A DNA stretch of 39,250 nucleotides from Opitutia bacterium (GTDB lineage: Bacteria > Verrucomicrobiota > Verrucomicrobiia > Opitutales > Opitutaceae). The stretch's first letter is position 1, and each line of letters starts with the position of its first letter. The stretch covers positions 45,974 through 85,223 of the forward strand of contig PMBT01000052.1 of NCBI GenBank assembly GCA_003153035.1. Direction: 5' to 3'. Under the pieces are notes generated by a model. It saw only the letters and a list, made by a program, of their open reading frames with translations, was not told the DNA's origin and did no database searches. A program made the position numbers and the translations under genes. Shown here piece after piece: positions 8,876-17,820 of this stretch.

Positions 8876-10312
8876 ATGAACAGTCTGACTCAAAAATCCT
8901 TCCGTCAGCGCACCCTGCCGGCCGTGCTGCTCGCTGGCGACACGCTCTGCGTGCTTGCGGGACTGCTCGTGGGTTATGGCTTGCGCTACCATACTTCGCT
9001 TGGCTCGACCTTCATCGAAGTGATCGGCGCCCGCCTGTCCGACTACCTGCCCCTGCTCTTGCTTGGTACCGCGTTTCTGATCGCCGCCTTCGCCCATCTC
9101 AATCTTTACGATGAACGCCTGCTGCTGCGCCGCTACCAGGCATTCAACATCATCGTCAAGGGCACCGCCTTTTGGTTCTTCGCCTACCTCGGAGTGTCGC
9201 TGGTGCTGAAGTTCGACCCACCGATTTCGCGCCTCTTCGTCATCTTTGCATCGGTGGCCGTGCTGGGGCTGCTCTACGCCTGGCGCAGCGTCTTCCATGC
9301 GCTCGTCGCGTCCTCTTCGTTGCGCAATCGGATCCAGCAACGGGTCGCACTGCTGGGATGGACGACAGACGCCCAGGCTCTGGCGATCGATATTGGTCGC
9401 ACGCCGGCCCATCCTTTCCGTCTCGTCGGGATCATTGAGCTGCCCGGCACGGCGCAGAGTCATCCTCCCTTTTCTCAGGAGGTGCCGGTGCTGGGCGGAT
9501 TCGCCGATCTGCCGGCGCTGCTGGAGCGCCATGGAATTGACCTGCTGATCGCGGCGCGCCTCGACCTGCCGCGCACCGAACTCACCCGCCTGGTGGCGCT
9601 CTGCGAACACGCTTACGTCGAGCTAAAGATCATTCCCTCGGTGTTTCAGATCTTCGTCTCCGGCCTCCGGTTGCAGACGGTCGGTCGCGTGCCCGTGCTT
9701 GGGGTCGACGAATTGGTGATCAACAAACTCTTCAACCGGGCGCTCAAGCGTGGAATCGATCTGGCCGGAGCCGCGGTCGGACTTGTCCTGTCGGCCCCGG
9801 TCATCGCCCTGCTCGCGGTGCTCATCAAGCGGGCTTCTCCCGGCGGGGGCGTCTTCTTCCGCCAGCCGCGTATCGGGGCCGGGCACCGGACCTTCACTCT
9901 AATTAAGCTGCGCAGCATGCAGCCCGACGCCGCGATGCTCGACCACGCGAACGTCAGCACCCAGTCCGGCGATCCGCGGGTGCTGCCGATCGGCGACTGG
10001 ATGAGGCGTTGGAACCTCGACGAGCTGCCCCAGTTCTGGAATGTGCTGCGCGGCGACATGAGCCTGGTCGGACCGCGCCCGGAGCGTCCGTATCACGTCG
10101 ATCAGCTGGCCGACACCATCCCGCACTACCTCCCGCGCCACCTGGTCAAGCCCGGCATGACCGGCTGGGCGCAGGTCAACGGACTGCGCGGCGGCAGCGC
10201 CCTGGAGCGGCGCATCCAGCATGACATTTACTACATCGAGAACTGGTCGCTGTGGCTCGACCTGCAGATCCTCGTGCTGACGTTCGTGCGCTGGCGCAAC
10301 CCCGCGGCGTGA
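8876..10312 (+). CDS. Undecaprenyl-phosphate glucose phosphotransferase / exopolysaccharide polyprenyl glycosylphosphotransferase (WcaJ-like)
   Basis: C-terminal bacterial sugar transferase domain: KRGIDLAGAAVGLVLSAPVIALLAVLIKRASPGGGVFFRQPRIGAGHRTFTLIKLRSM...RRWNLDELPQFWNVLRGDMSLVGPRPERPYHV...KPGMTGWAQVNGLRGG. Confidence 0.96.
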   Translation: MNSLTQKSFRQRTLPAVLLAGDTLCVLAGLLVGYGLRYHTSLGSTFIEVIGARLSDYLPLLLLGTAFLIAAFAHLNLYDERLLLRRYQAFNIIVKGTAFWFFAYLGVSLVLKFDPPISRLFVIFASVAVLGLLYAWRSVFHALVASSSLRNRIQQRVALLGWTTDAQALAIDIGRTPAHPFRLVGIIELPGTAQSHPPFSQEVPVLGGFADLPALLERHGIDLLIAARLDLPRTELTRLVALCEHAYVELKIIPSVFQIFVSGLRLQTVGRVPVLGVDELVINKLFNRALKRGIDLAGAAVGLVLSAPVIALLAVLIKRASPGGGVFFRQPRIGAGHRTFTLIKLRSMQPDAAMLDHANVSTQSGDPRVLPIGDWMRRWNLDELPQFWNVLRGDMSLVGPRPERPYHVDQLADTIPHYLPRHLVKPGMTGWAQVNGLRGGSALERRIQHDIYYIENWSLWLDLQILVLTFVRWRNPAA

Positions 10313-10384
10313 CTGCAAGCCGAGGAGAATGGTCCCCGCTGTTTCAGACTCGCCACCGATGCCCCGGTTCGGCTGATTCCCGCA

Positions 10385-11758
10385 ATGACCGCCCCCCTCG
10401 GTGAGGAAGCACCGGTGTCCGACCGCGGCCGGTTGCTCGGCGCGACCTTCGTGATCGGGACGTTTGCCATTTGCTTGGTCCGGCTAGTGGGCTTTGTGCA
10501 GGCCAACGCGGTGGACCTTCTCTATGAAGACCAGTGGACATTCCTGCAGCCGCTGTTCGAGGGCCGGGGTCCGTGGAGCTGTTTCTTTTACCAACATGGG
10601 CCGCACAGCTTGGGCCTGGGAGGACTGGTCGACTGGTATCTCTTCAACGCCACCGGCTGGGATGTGCGCGCGGAGGCGTGGGCCGCGGTGGTGGTGCTTG
10701 CTTTCGCCACGATTGTGGCGATCGCCCTCGCGGCCCGATTGCGCGGGCGCCTTTCCTGGAGCGACGCCGCGTTTCCCCTGCTCCTGCTGGGTCCGATTCA
10801 CTGGGAGACCATGGTCTTCACGCCGAACCTGGCCCATTCGATCCTCCCGCTTTTGTTCACGTTGCTGCTCGCCTACGCCTGGGGGCCGGCCGGTCCGTTG
10901 ACCCGGGTCGTCGTAGTCGGGGTTTTCGGCACACTGACTCTCTTCACCGGCTACGGCTCCTGCGGCATGCCGGTTTCCGTCGGCTTGGCGGTGCTGCTAT
11001 GGCTGCGACCGGGGAAGGATGAGACGCCGGTGGATCGCCGCCAGTTGGTGTTGATTCTGCTCATGCTCGGGGTCGCGGCGGTGGTTTTCGCCCACGGGTA
11101 TCACTGGGATCGGGGAACCCCCTGGCGTTTTCCGCTGCCGAACTGGTGGGACTACCCACGCTTCTGCGCGCTGATGTTTACGAGTCTGGTCGGATGGCGG
11201 GCGCTTTCAGCCGCGTCAGTGACGGCCGGATTCGTGATGCTGGGTTTCGTGGTGGCCGCATTCCTCGTCGCAGCGAAGGCAATCTGGCGGTGCCACGCCT
11301 CTCCCCGAACGCGGGCCGTGTGGATTCTGACCGGAACCTCGCTCCTGTATGCGGCGTTGACCGCAATCGGGCGCCTGCCTGTGAACCTGCAGGCCGCGTT
11401 CATGTGGCGATACATCACACTCATGATGCCCGCGGTTTGTGGACTCGCCCTCGCGATCGAGGGCTGGGCAATTTCCCGAGGAATCAGATTCCGCCTTGGA
11501 TTCGCCCTGGGCTGGCTGTTGCTGGCCGGCGTGGTCTGGAGTAATTTCCGGCCGGAAGCCTACGCGGCGACCGTGGCGCGCGGAAAAAACCTTTGGATCG
11601 CGAGCTACCTGCGGACGCGCGATCTGAACGTCGCCAACAAGGCGGCGGACTCTTCGGTGTTCTCCCCGGCCCCGGCTTCACCGGTCATTGCCGGACGCCT
11701 TCACTGGCTGGAAAAGCAGCACTTGTCGTTCTTCCGGATCCCGTCGGACAAGCAGTGA
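10385..11758 (+). CDS. Multi-TM GT-C-like membrane protein of unknown function
   Basis: 457 aa, repeated hydrophobic segments; early acidic loop LLYEDQWTFLQPLFEGRGPWSCFFYQHGPH resembles a GT-C first periplasmic loop. Confidence 0.7.
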   Translation: MTAPLGEEAPVSDRGRLLGATFVIGTFAICLVRLVGFVQANAVDLLYEDQWTFLQPLFEGRGPWSCFFYQHGPHSLGLGGLVDWYLFNATGWDVRAEAWAAVVVLAFATIVAIALAARLRGRLSWSDAAFPLLLLGPIHWETMVFTPNLAHSILPLLFTLLLAYAWGPAGPLTRVVVVGVFGTLTLFTGYGSCGMPVSVGLAVLLWLRPGKDETPVDRRQLVLILLMLGVAAVVFAHGYHWDRGTPWRFPLPNWWDYPRFCALMFTSLVGWRALSAASVTAGFVMLGFVVAAFLVAAKAIWRCHASPRTRAVWILTGTSLLYAALTAIGRLPVNLQAAFMWRYITLMMPAVCGLALAIEGWAISRGIRFRLGFALGWLLLAGVVWSNFRPEAYAATVARGKNLWIASYLRTRDLNVANKAADSSVFSPAPASPVIAGRLHWLEKQHLSFFRIPSDKQ

Positions 11759-11901
11759 CGGGGAAGACGTTCGCGAATTCAGATCGAGGAAAGCTCGCCG
11801 GCTCGACCCGCAGACCATCTTGCTGCCGTTTGTCCGCTCGCACGATCCGGCTACGTGGAACTCCTCGCTCTCAGGTTCATAAGCGGCACGTCGTCGAGAA
11901 T

Positions 11902-11922
11902 TTGTCATCTATTAGTTGACAA
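11902..11922. repeat. 21-bp near-perfect palindrome in a convergent intergenic region
   Basis: TTGTCATCTATTAGTTGACAA; a single mismatched pair; reverse complement begins TTGTCAACTAATAG, resembling the ends of the 37.9-kb element. Confidence 0.75.
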
Positions 11923-11961
11923 GTTCCCCATCATTTCCAATCCGCAGCGCAGACGTCCGCG

Positions 11962-12861
11962 TTAGATGGGCTTTACCCGGCGGTAACCGGAGATCCGCGC
12001 CCGCAGCCGGGCCAGCAGTTTCCAGGCGCCAAAAGCCAGCTGATATTTCCAGAGCACAACCCTCGTGTGGCGCGGGTTGAAGTGCTTGAGAAAAACATCG
12101 CGGTTGGCGTCAAAGATGGCCCGGGCCATGAGATCATAATCCTTGCCTACACTTAGACCTTTGAGATGCGTCATCTGGACGCGTCCGTCGTACACGATCC
12201 GGTAGCCTGTGCGGGCGACACGGATGCAAAGATCAAGGTCATCGCCGTACATGAAGAACGATTCGTCAAACAGACCGACCCGCTCCAGCACCTCGCGCCG
12301 CGCCATCATAAAGGCGCCATTGATTGCACCGACGCCGTAGGTCCCGTCGGCCGGGAGATAGGTAAGGTTGTAGCCAGCGAAAACCTTGTTACCCGAGAAT
12401 GCCGCTGCCAGCCCCGTCGCGCGGCAGAAGCCGTCCCAGAGCGTCGGGATCGAGCGCCGGCACGCGAGGTCCATTTTCCCATCGGCTTGCACGAGTCGCG
12501 GGGAGATCAGGCCGATTTCCGGTTCCGCCTGCAGGCGCCGCAGGCAATGGCCCAGCGCCTCCGCGTTGCTGACGGTATCCGGGTTAAGAAACAACACACA
12601 CTCGCCGGAGGTCTGCCGGAAGCCGAGGTTGTTGGCGCGCCCGAATCCGAGGTTTTCCGGTGCCGCCACATACCGCACCCGCGGGAAATCGCGCCGCACG
12701 ATCTCGCCCGTGCCTTCGCCAGGCGAATTGTCGACGACGATCACCTCGATCGGTCCACCGTCTATCGCCTGCGGGAGCGACGCCAGGCACGGCCCGATCT
12801 CGTCGCGGGACTTGTAGGCGACAATGATGATCGAGAGCATGGACTGCACCGGCGAAGTCAT
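11962..12861 (-). CDS. Family 2 glycosyltransferase (rhamnosyltransferase WbbL-like)
   Basis: LSIIIVAYKSRDEIGPCLASLPQ, VVDNSPGEG, ENLGFGRANNLGFRQTSGECVLFLNPDTV, GAINGAFMMARREVLERVGLFDESFFMYGDDLDLCIRV. Start ATG 12861 overlaps the upstream stop (ATGA). Confidence 0.95.
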   Translation of the reverse strand: MTSPVQSMLSIIIVAYKSRDEIGPCLASLPQAIDGGPIEVIVVDNSPGEGTGEIVRRDFPRVRYVAAPENLGFGRANNLGFRQTSGECVLFLNPDTVSNAEALGHCLRRLQAEPEIGLISPRLVQADGKMDLACRRSIPTLWDGFCRATGLAAAFSGNKVFAGYNLTYLPADGTYGVGAINGAFMMARREVLERVGLFDESFFMYGDDLDLCIRVARTGYRIVYDGRVQMTHLKGLSVGKDYDLMARAIFDANRDVFLKHFNPRHTRVVLWKYQLAFGAWKLLARLRARISGYRRVKPI

Positions 12862-13844
12862 TTCATCGCACCTTTTCGCCCGCGCAGCCCGTCCCATGTT
12901 CCCCGGAGCATAGCCCTGAATTTCTGCCACCTCTGTTCTTCAAACACCAGGACTCGGAAGAGGTTGTAGAGGCTGTAAGACAGATCGAAGGCCGCCCAGT
13001 GGGGAACGGCCAGCGCATGTCGGCGCCACAGGGCGAGTCGGTTCCGGGCAATATAATAATGCCTGAAGGCGGCATGGTGCGTCGGCCGGAAGTCCCGTCC
13101 CAACAATAACGCACTTTCCCGCGCCCCCAATCGATGCTGCAAGAACGCCCCGGCTGCCACCGCCACCTGGCGTCCCGCCCGGATGACCCGCAGGCAATAG
13201 TCGGTGTCAATGTAGTCGATGAACAGGCCTTCGTCGAAACCCCCCAATGCTTGCCAGGTGGCTAGCTCGATCATCGAGCCGGAGGTCACCAGCATGGTCA
13301 CATTTCCAAGGTCTTTTCCCCGGCAGGGGGCCCGCTCAAAACAGCCGGGCCAGCGCGGATGCCGTCGAAGCCACCGGTACTTCCCGATCTCAGACGCTTC
13401 TTCCTGGATGCGCGGTCCGATCACCGCCGCGCGCGGCATGGCCAGATGCGTCGTCCATAGCGCCGCTGCGAATCCCGGTTCCGGCCGGCTGTCCTGATCG
13501 AAGGTCACCGCCCAGTCGAAATCCAAATTGAGCGCCTGCTTGACGCCCTGGTTCAGAGCAACACCCAGCCCGGAATTCCTACCGTTGGAGATCCAGACGC
13601 CCCCCCGAGCCTCAATCCATTGGGATAGCCGTACACAGGTCTCCATCGGACTGCCATTGTCAACGACCACCAGACACGCGAACTCCGAGGCGACCGCTTC
13701 GAGTCTTTCCAGGACAGCCTCATCAGGAAAGAACGTCACGACAACCGCCGCCACCGCTTTCATCGGGCCTGCCTTATCTCCGCGGTTCCGGCCCGCATTT
13801 GTGCGGGGTTCACCATTTGGCATTGCTTGGTTCCCCTTTCTCAT
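12858..13844 (-). CDS. Family 2 glycosyltransferase (rhamnosyltransferase-like)
   Basis: AAVVVTFFPDEAVLERL, LVVVDNGSP, NSGLGVALNQGVKQAL, WAVTFDQDSRPEPGF, GGFDEGLFIDYIDTDYCLRVIRAGR. Start ATG 13844 overlaps the upstream stop (ATGA). Confidence 0.94.
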   Translation of the reverse strand: MRKGNQAMPNGEPRTNAGRNRGDKAGPMKAVAAVVVTFFPDEAVLERLEAVASEFACLVVVDNGSPMETCVRLSQWIEARGGVWISNGRNSGLGVALNQGVKQALNLDFDWAVTFDQDSRPEPGFAAALWTTHLAMPRAAVIGPRIQEEASEIGKYRWLRRHPRWPGCFERAPCRGKDLGNVTMLVTSGSMIELATWQALGGFDEGLFIDYIDTDYCLRVIRAGRQVAVAAGAFLQHRLGARESALLLGRDFRPTHHAAFRHYYIARNRLALWRRHALAVPHWAAFDLSYSLYNLFRVLVFEEQRWQKFRAMLRGTWDGLRGRKGAMK

Positions 13845-14917
13845 GAATTGCCCCCGTGCAAGGGCAACCAACGGAGAACGTGCCCGCGGAACCAGCAATA
13901 TGCTCGCTTGCTATACAACAGCACCCTCGTCCTGCGGAGCCACCGGTATTCTCTTCCGGAGAACTCCACGGCGAAAGGGTCGACTCTGGCCACCATCTCA
14001 AAGTACTCGCCGAGAGAGAACGCCGCGCGATCTTCGCGGAGGCAATCGCGCAAGAGTGCCAACCCAAACTGGGCGTAGCCCGTTCGGTCCAGTTGGATGG
14101 CAGCCAAGGCAAGTTCTATTCTTGCCGAACGCCTGGACGCCCCGAGGGCGCGCCAACCGAAAATCTCCCGAAGTTCCTCGTCGGCGAAACCAGCATAGTG
14201 GCGAAGAACCGACTCGGTTTCCCAGGCCAAGCGGGCCAGCGTTTCTCTCGAAGGAGCGCTGACATTCCGCTCTCCGTCGAGCACCCGGAAAGCCGTCAGT
14301 TTCTCCGGCATGACATGGATTTCAAATGCCCGACATAGCCGGATCCACATATCCCAATCGGGGAGTTGCCTTAGCAGCGGATCGAACAAACCCACTCGGT
14401 CATAACACACCTTCCGGATCATCACGGTCGGATGGCAAAGACAATTGCCCCTATAGAAGAACTGCTTCAGCCATTGTGATCGCGTCTGATTTTCCGTCGC
14501 GAATGCCTTCCAGAACAGGTGCCCGGGATTTCGGAACGCATGCCCCCGTTCGTCGACAAAGTGCGGCAGTCCGAACACGGCACCCACTTCTGGATGGGCG
14601 TCCAAAAACGCGACCTGCCGCTCGAGTTTTCCCGGCAGGAAGTAATCGTCGGAATTCAAGACGGCAATGTACTCCCCCTGGGCCCGCGTGATCGCGTCGT
14701 TTATCGCCACACAGGCGCCTTGATTCTCCGTGAAGACCCGCAGGCGAACCCGCGGATCGTCGGCCAATCGAATCGCCGCCACCGTGCCATCGCGGGAGCC
14801 ATCGTCGGTGATCACCAATTCGAAGTCCTGATACGACTGCGTTCGCACACTCTCAATCGCTTCGCGCACGAAGGGAGCATGGTTATAGGACGGCATCACG
14901 ACGCTGACTCTCGGCAT
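13841..14917 (-). CDS. Family 2 glycosyltransferase
   Basis: PRVSVVMPSYNHAPFVREAIESVRTQSYQDFELVITDDGSRDGT, NQGACVAINDAITRAQGEYIAVLNSDDYFLPGKLE. Confidence 0.95.
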   Translation of the reverse strand: MPRVSVVMPSYNHAPFVREAIESVRTQSYQDFELVITDDGSRDGTVAAIRLADDPRVRLRVFTENQGACVAINDAITRAQGEYIAVLNSDDYFLPGKLERQVAFLDAHPEVGAVFGLPHFVDERGHAFRNPGHLFWKAFATENQTRSQWLKQFFYRGNCLCHPTVMIRKVCYDRVGLFDPLLRQLPDWDMWIRLCRAFEIHVMPEKLTAFRVLDGERNVSAPSRETLARLAWETESVLRHYAGFADEELREIFGWRALGASRRSARIELALAAIQLDRTGYAQFGLALLRDCLREDRAAFSLGEYFEMVARVDPFAVEFSGREYRWLRRTRVLLYSKRAYCWFRGHVLRWLPLHGGNS

Positions 14918-14935
14918 GGTTGGTCCTCCGGTCAG

Positions 14936-15721
14936 TCAGCACCGCTCAAACAGAAACAATGGCTCATCAGGATTCACTCCATAGCGTTTGGCGTCGACAG
15001 CGGGCAAGGCTTGGTCGTGCCGCACGACACGGGAGACAAACCCTGCAGCGGTGAAAGAGGCAAATATATCCCGGCCATAGAGCCGTACGTGGTCCTCTTG
15101 TCCATAAAGCTGCAGACGCGTCTCCCTGGCGGTCACACCTGGGTCGGAAATGGTATGATCGAGCACGTTACTAAAGGGGGTTTGCAGGATGGCCAATCCC
15201 CCCGGTCGAAGGACCCGACACAATTCGGAGAGGGCTTTTGTATCGTCCGCCACGTGCTCCATGACATGATTCGCGATCACGAAATCGAAGCGGCCTTCAA
15301 CATAGGGTATCGCCAGCATGTCAATTCTTTCGATCCCCGGAGCAGTCGGAGTCAAATCCGCCCGCACGTAACTCGCCGGCCCGGCCTGTTCGATCAGTGG
15401 TCCGAATCTCGGTTCCGGCGCAAAATGCAGAACCGCGCTCCCCCGTACTTTTTCGAAGAGGCCCAGCTCGCGGAAATAGAGCGCCAGGTGCCGCTCCCGG
15501 TCATTGCAGCCACAGGCGGGACACAGGTAGTTATCAAGGTCGCTCCCCACTACCCGCAAAGCCCTCATCAAGGGAGGCGCGGCGCGCCAACCGTCGCGGT
15601 ACGGCAGGAAGCGTCCGACGCGATTCCCACACAACAGGCACTCCCGCCCGGAACCGAGCGCAATCCGCGCCAGAAGTTTCTGCGCTTTGCGTGTGAGCCT
15701 CCCGATCATGTTCACCCTCAT
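14936..15721 (-). CDS. Class I SAM-dependent methyltransferase (with Cys-pair N-terminal region)
   Basis: CLLCGNRVGRFLPY...CPACGCNDRERHLALYF; VLHFAPEPRFGPLIEQ; FDFVIANHVMEHVADDTKALSELCRVLRPGGLAILQTPFS. Confidence 0.9.
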   Translation of the reverse strand: MRVNMIGRLTRKAQKLLARIALGSGRECLLCGNRVGRFLPYRDGWRAAPPLMRALRVVGSDLDNYLCPACGCNDRERHLALYFRELGLFEKVRGSAVLHFAPEPRFGPLIEQAGPASYVRADLTPTAPGIERIDMLAIPYVEGRFDFVIANHVMEHVADDTKALSELCRVLRPGGLAILQTPFSNVLDHTISDPGVTARETRLQLYGQEDHVRLYGRDIFASFTAAGFVSRVVRHDQALPAVDAKRYGVNPDEPLFLFERC

Positions 15722-15728
15722 TTGCGCA

Positions 15729-17240
15729 TTAGGCCGGTTTCGCCGCAAACAAACTCCGGGACAGGCGGAACAGCGCCGGCCGGGACTCCGCACCAGCGAG
15801 TACGCCCGCGAGCGCCACGCAGGCCGTCGCCAGCCCTAAAGCCGCGCCCGTACCTATTCGTCCCAACGTTGCCACGTCAATCCGGCTGACAAGCGCCAGT
15901 AACGCCGCTTCGGCGAGCACGATCAGCCCGATATCACAGATCAGCCATCGCCACCATAGCGACCGGATCAGGCGGAAGTGCACGTAGGGAAGCCACAAAA
16001 TGAGAAACGCGCAGTTTCCGACCAGCCAGACCCATCCCGTTCCGACTGCGCCGGCATAGGAAGCCGATAAATAGGCACCAGGAATCCAGATCGCGCCGAA
16101 CAGACAGTTTCCGATCACATGCCATCGCACTTTTCCGTAGGCAAACTGCACCAGAAACGCCAATCCCAACAGCGTCACCACAGCATACCCAAGGGCGTAG
16201 AGTGGCAGCGGTCGAGCCGCCTCGCGCGCGACCTCCGCATTCCCGGTCCACGCCTGAAGCAATGGTCCAGCGAAGCAGGACATTACGCCAGCAAGAGCGA
16301 ACACAATGGCGCTCGTGGCTTGCGTACTGGTCCGGTAAAGAGTCGTTAACTCCGCATCGCGGTGTTGCGCCGCCAAAATGCTGAATCGGGGCTGCAGGGC
16401 CTGGCTGATCGGTGCAGCCAACATGGAAATGGCGCTGGTCAACGTCACTGTGACCATGAAACAGCCGTAGTCCTTGAGCCCGAGTACCCAGGAAAGCACC
16501 AGCTTGTCCGTCTGACTAACCACAACCCACATTCCGGCGAGAAATGCCATGCCGCCAGAAAGCCCGAGGATATCTCCCAACGATTGCCATGACGGCGCCA
16601 TTCCCGCCGTCTGCATGGGAAAGGCCCGGTAGAATAACCCGCCCATCACCACCAGCTCGAGGGCCGCCACGACTAATTGATAAGCGAAAAACCCACTCGG
16701 GCTTGTCGTCCAAAACAAGAAGATCGCAACCACACCGACTGATCGTAGTGTCGCAATCGTTACAGTCGCTAGATTGAGAGTCACCATCCGTTCGAGCCCG
16801 GCCAGCCCGCCCCGATAGAGCCCACCCCACCAGCGCAACCCAATCATGGCGCCCATGAAGGCCACCGACAGCCGCAACTCCTCCTGCCCAAGGTGTTGAG
16901 CCTTCAGCCAGTCTCTCGCGATCCACCCCGCCGCCAGGCACACGGCCAGCGCGCCCAAGATCCCGAGCCCACCGAAAGACCATTCCAAGGTGCGGACCAT
17001 CGCGGCCGCCTTTCGCCCCTCCAGGACACCCGCCTGGAAACGCGAAAGCTCACGCGAGAGAGTTGGCGTCAGCCCCAGGTCCAACAATTGAAACCACGCC
17101 TGCAACATGGTGAAAAAGCCCACCAGTCCGTAGGCTTCCGCTCCCATGTATCTTACGTAAACCGGCACCATCACGAGGCCAATCAACGCTGCAAAGGCCT
17201 GCCCTATGTAGTTGGCCAGGATGTTGCGCCTGAGTGACAT
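15729..17240 (-). CDS. Polysaccharide/oligosaccharide flippase (Wzx/MATE-like)
   Basis: MSLRRNILANYIGQAFAALIGLVMVPVYVRYMGAEAYGLVGFFTMLQAWFQLLDLGLTPTLSRELSRF, with about a dozen hydrophobic segments. Confidence 0.93.
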   Translation of the reverse strand: MSLRRNILANYIGQAFAALIGLVMVPVYVRYMGAEAYGLVGFFTMLQAWFQLLDLGLTPTLSRELSRFQAGVLEGRKAAAMVRTLEWSFGGLGILGALAVCLAAGWIARDWLKAQHLGQEELRLSVAFMGAMIGLRWWGGLYRGGLAGLERMVTLNLATVTIATLRSVGVVAIFLFWTTSPSGFFAYQLVVAALELVVMGGLFYRAFPMQTAGMAPSWQSLGDILGLSGGMAFLAGMWVVVSQTDKLVLSWVLGLKDYGCFMVTVTLTSAISMLAAPISQALQPRFSILAAQHRDAELTTLYRTSTQATSAIVFALAGVMSCFAGPLLQAWTGNAEVAREAARPLPLYALGYAVVTLLGLAFLVQFAYGKVRWHVIGNCLFGAIWIPGAYLSASYAGAVGTGWVWLVGNCAFLILWLPYVHFRLIRSLWWRWLICDIGLIVLAEAALLALVSRIDVATLGRIGTGAALGLATACVALAGVLAGAESRPALFRLSRSLFAAKPA

Positions 17241-17250
17241 TCTGTGTGCG

Positions 17251-17817
17251 TCAGTCCGCCCGGCTCTGTAACCTCTTCTCCAGTTCGAGTAGATCCCGTT
17301 TGCGTTCTCGCACGCGCCGCACTGGCACACCGGCATACATGCCAAAAGCGGCGCAGTCGTGCTTCACGAGGCTCAAGGCCCCGATCGCCACCCCGTCCCC
17401 CAGTGAGACTCCGGGCAGAATCACGGAGCCGGAACCGACGATCACATGGCGCCCGAGGAACACGTCCCCCGTGGTGACGGCAGTGAACTCCGCCGGGACC
17501 ATCGGATTCGTCATGGCCAGTCCAGAATAGTCGTCGTTGCTGGAATAGACCGCCACCCGTGAGGAAATGTTGCAGTAATCGGACAACACGATTCGCCCCG
17601 CGCCAATCAGGAGGGAATAGACGGCGATGTGGAGGTAATTTCCGAGCAGGATTCCTCCCTCGCCAGCCGATAACACGCAAAAATCGTCCACCCTCACATG
17701 GTTGCCAATCCGGATTGCCGCGCACCTGTAATACGAGGCCTTGTCGGACAAATACACTTTTTCCCCCACCGCCGCGAACCCCATCGCGGCAATCTGTTCG
17801 CGGGTCAGCCAGGCCAT
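17251..17817 (-). CDS. Hexapeptide-repeat (left-handed beta helix) acyltransferase
   Basis: IRIGNHVRVDDFCVLSAGEGGILLGNYLHIAVYSLLIGAGRIVLSDYCNISSRVAVYS...DVFLGRHVIVGSGSVILPGVSLGDGVAIGALSLV. Confidence 0.93.
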   Translation of the reverse strand: MAWLTREQIAAMGFAAVGEKVYLSDKASYYRCAAIRIGNHVRVDDFCVLSAGEGGILLGNYLHIAVYSLLIGAGRIVLSDYCNISSRVAVYSSNDDYSGLAMTNPMVPAEFTAVTTGDVFLGRHVIVGSGSVILPGVSLGDGVAIGALSLVKHDCAAFGMYAGVPVRRVRERKRDLLELEKRLQSRAD

Positions 17818-17820
17818 AGG

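Noticed and set aside
8663-9610. 315-aa minus-strand ORF containing VIASPRNEGVAIQLNGLLRRFAPRNDK
   Set aside because: Spurious ORF; the apparently conserved peptide is simply the translated palindromic repeat at 8765-8842 and would give misleading protein database hits.
14519-15889. 456-aa plus-strand ORF opposite the GT2 and methyltransferase genes
   Set aside because: Shadow ORF; minus-strand frames encode clear GT2 and SAM-methyltransferase motifs.
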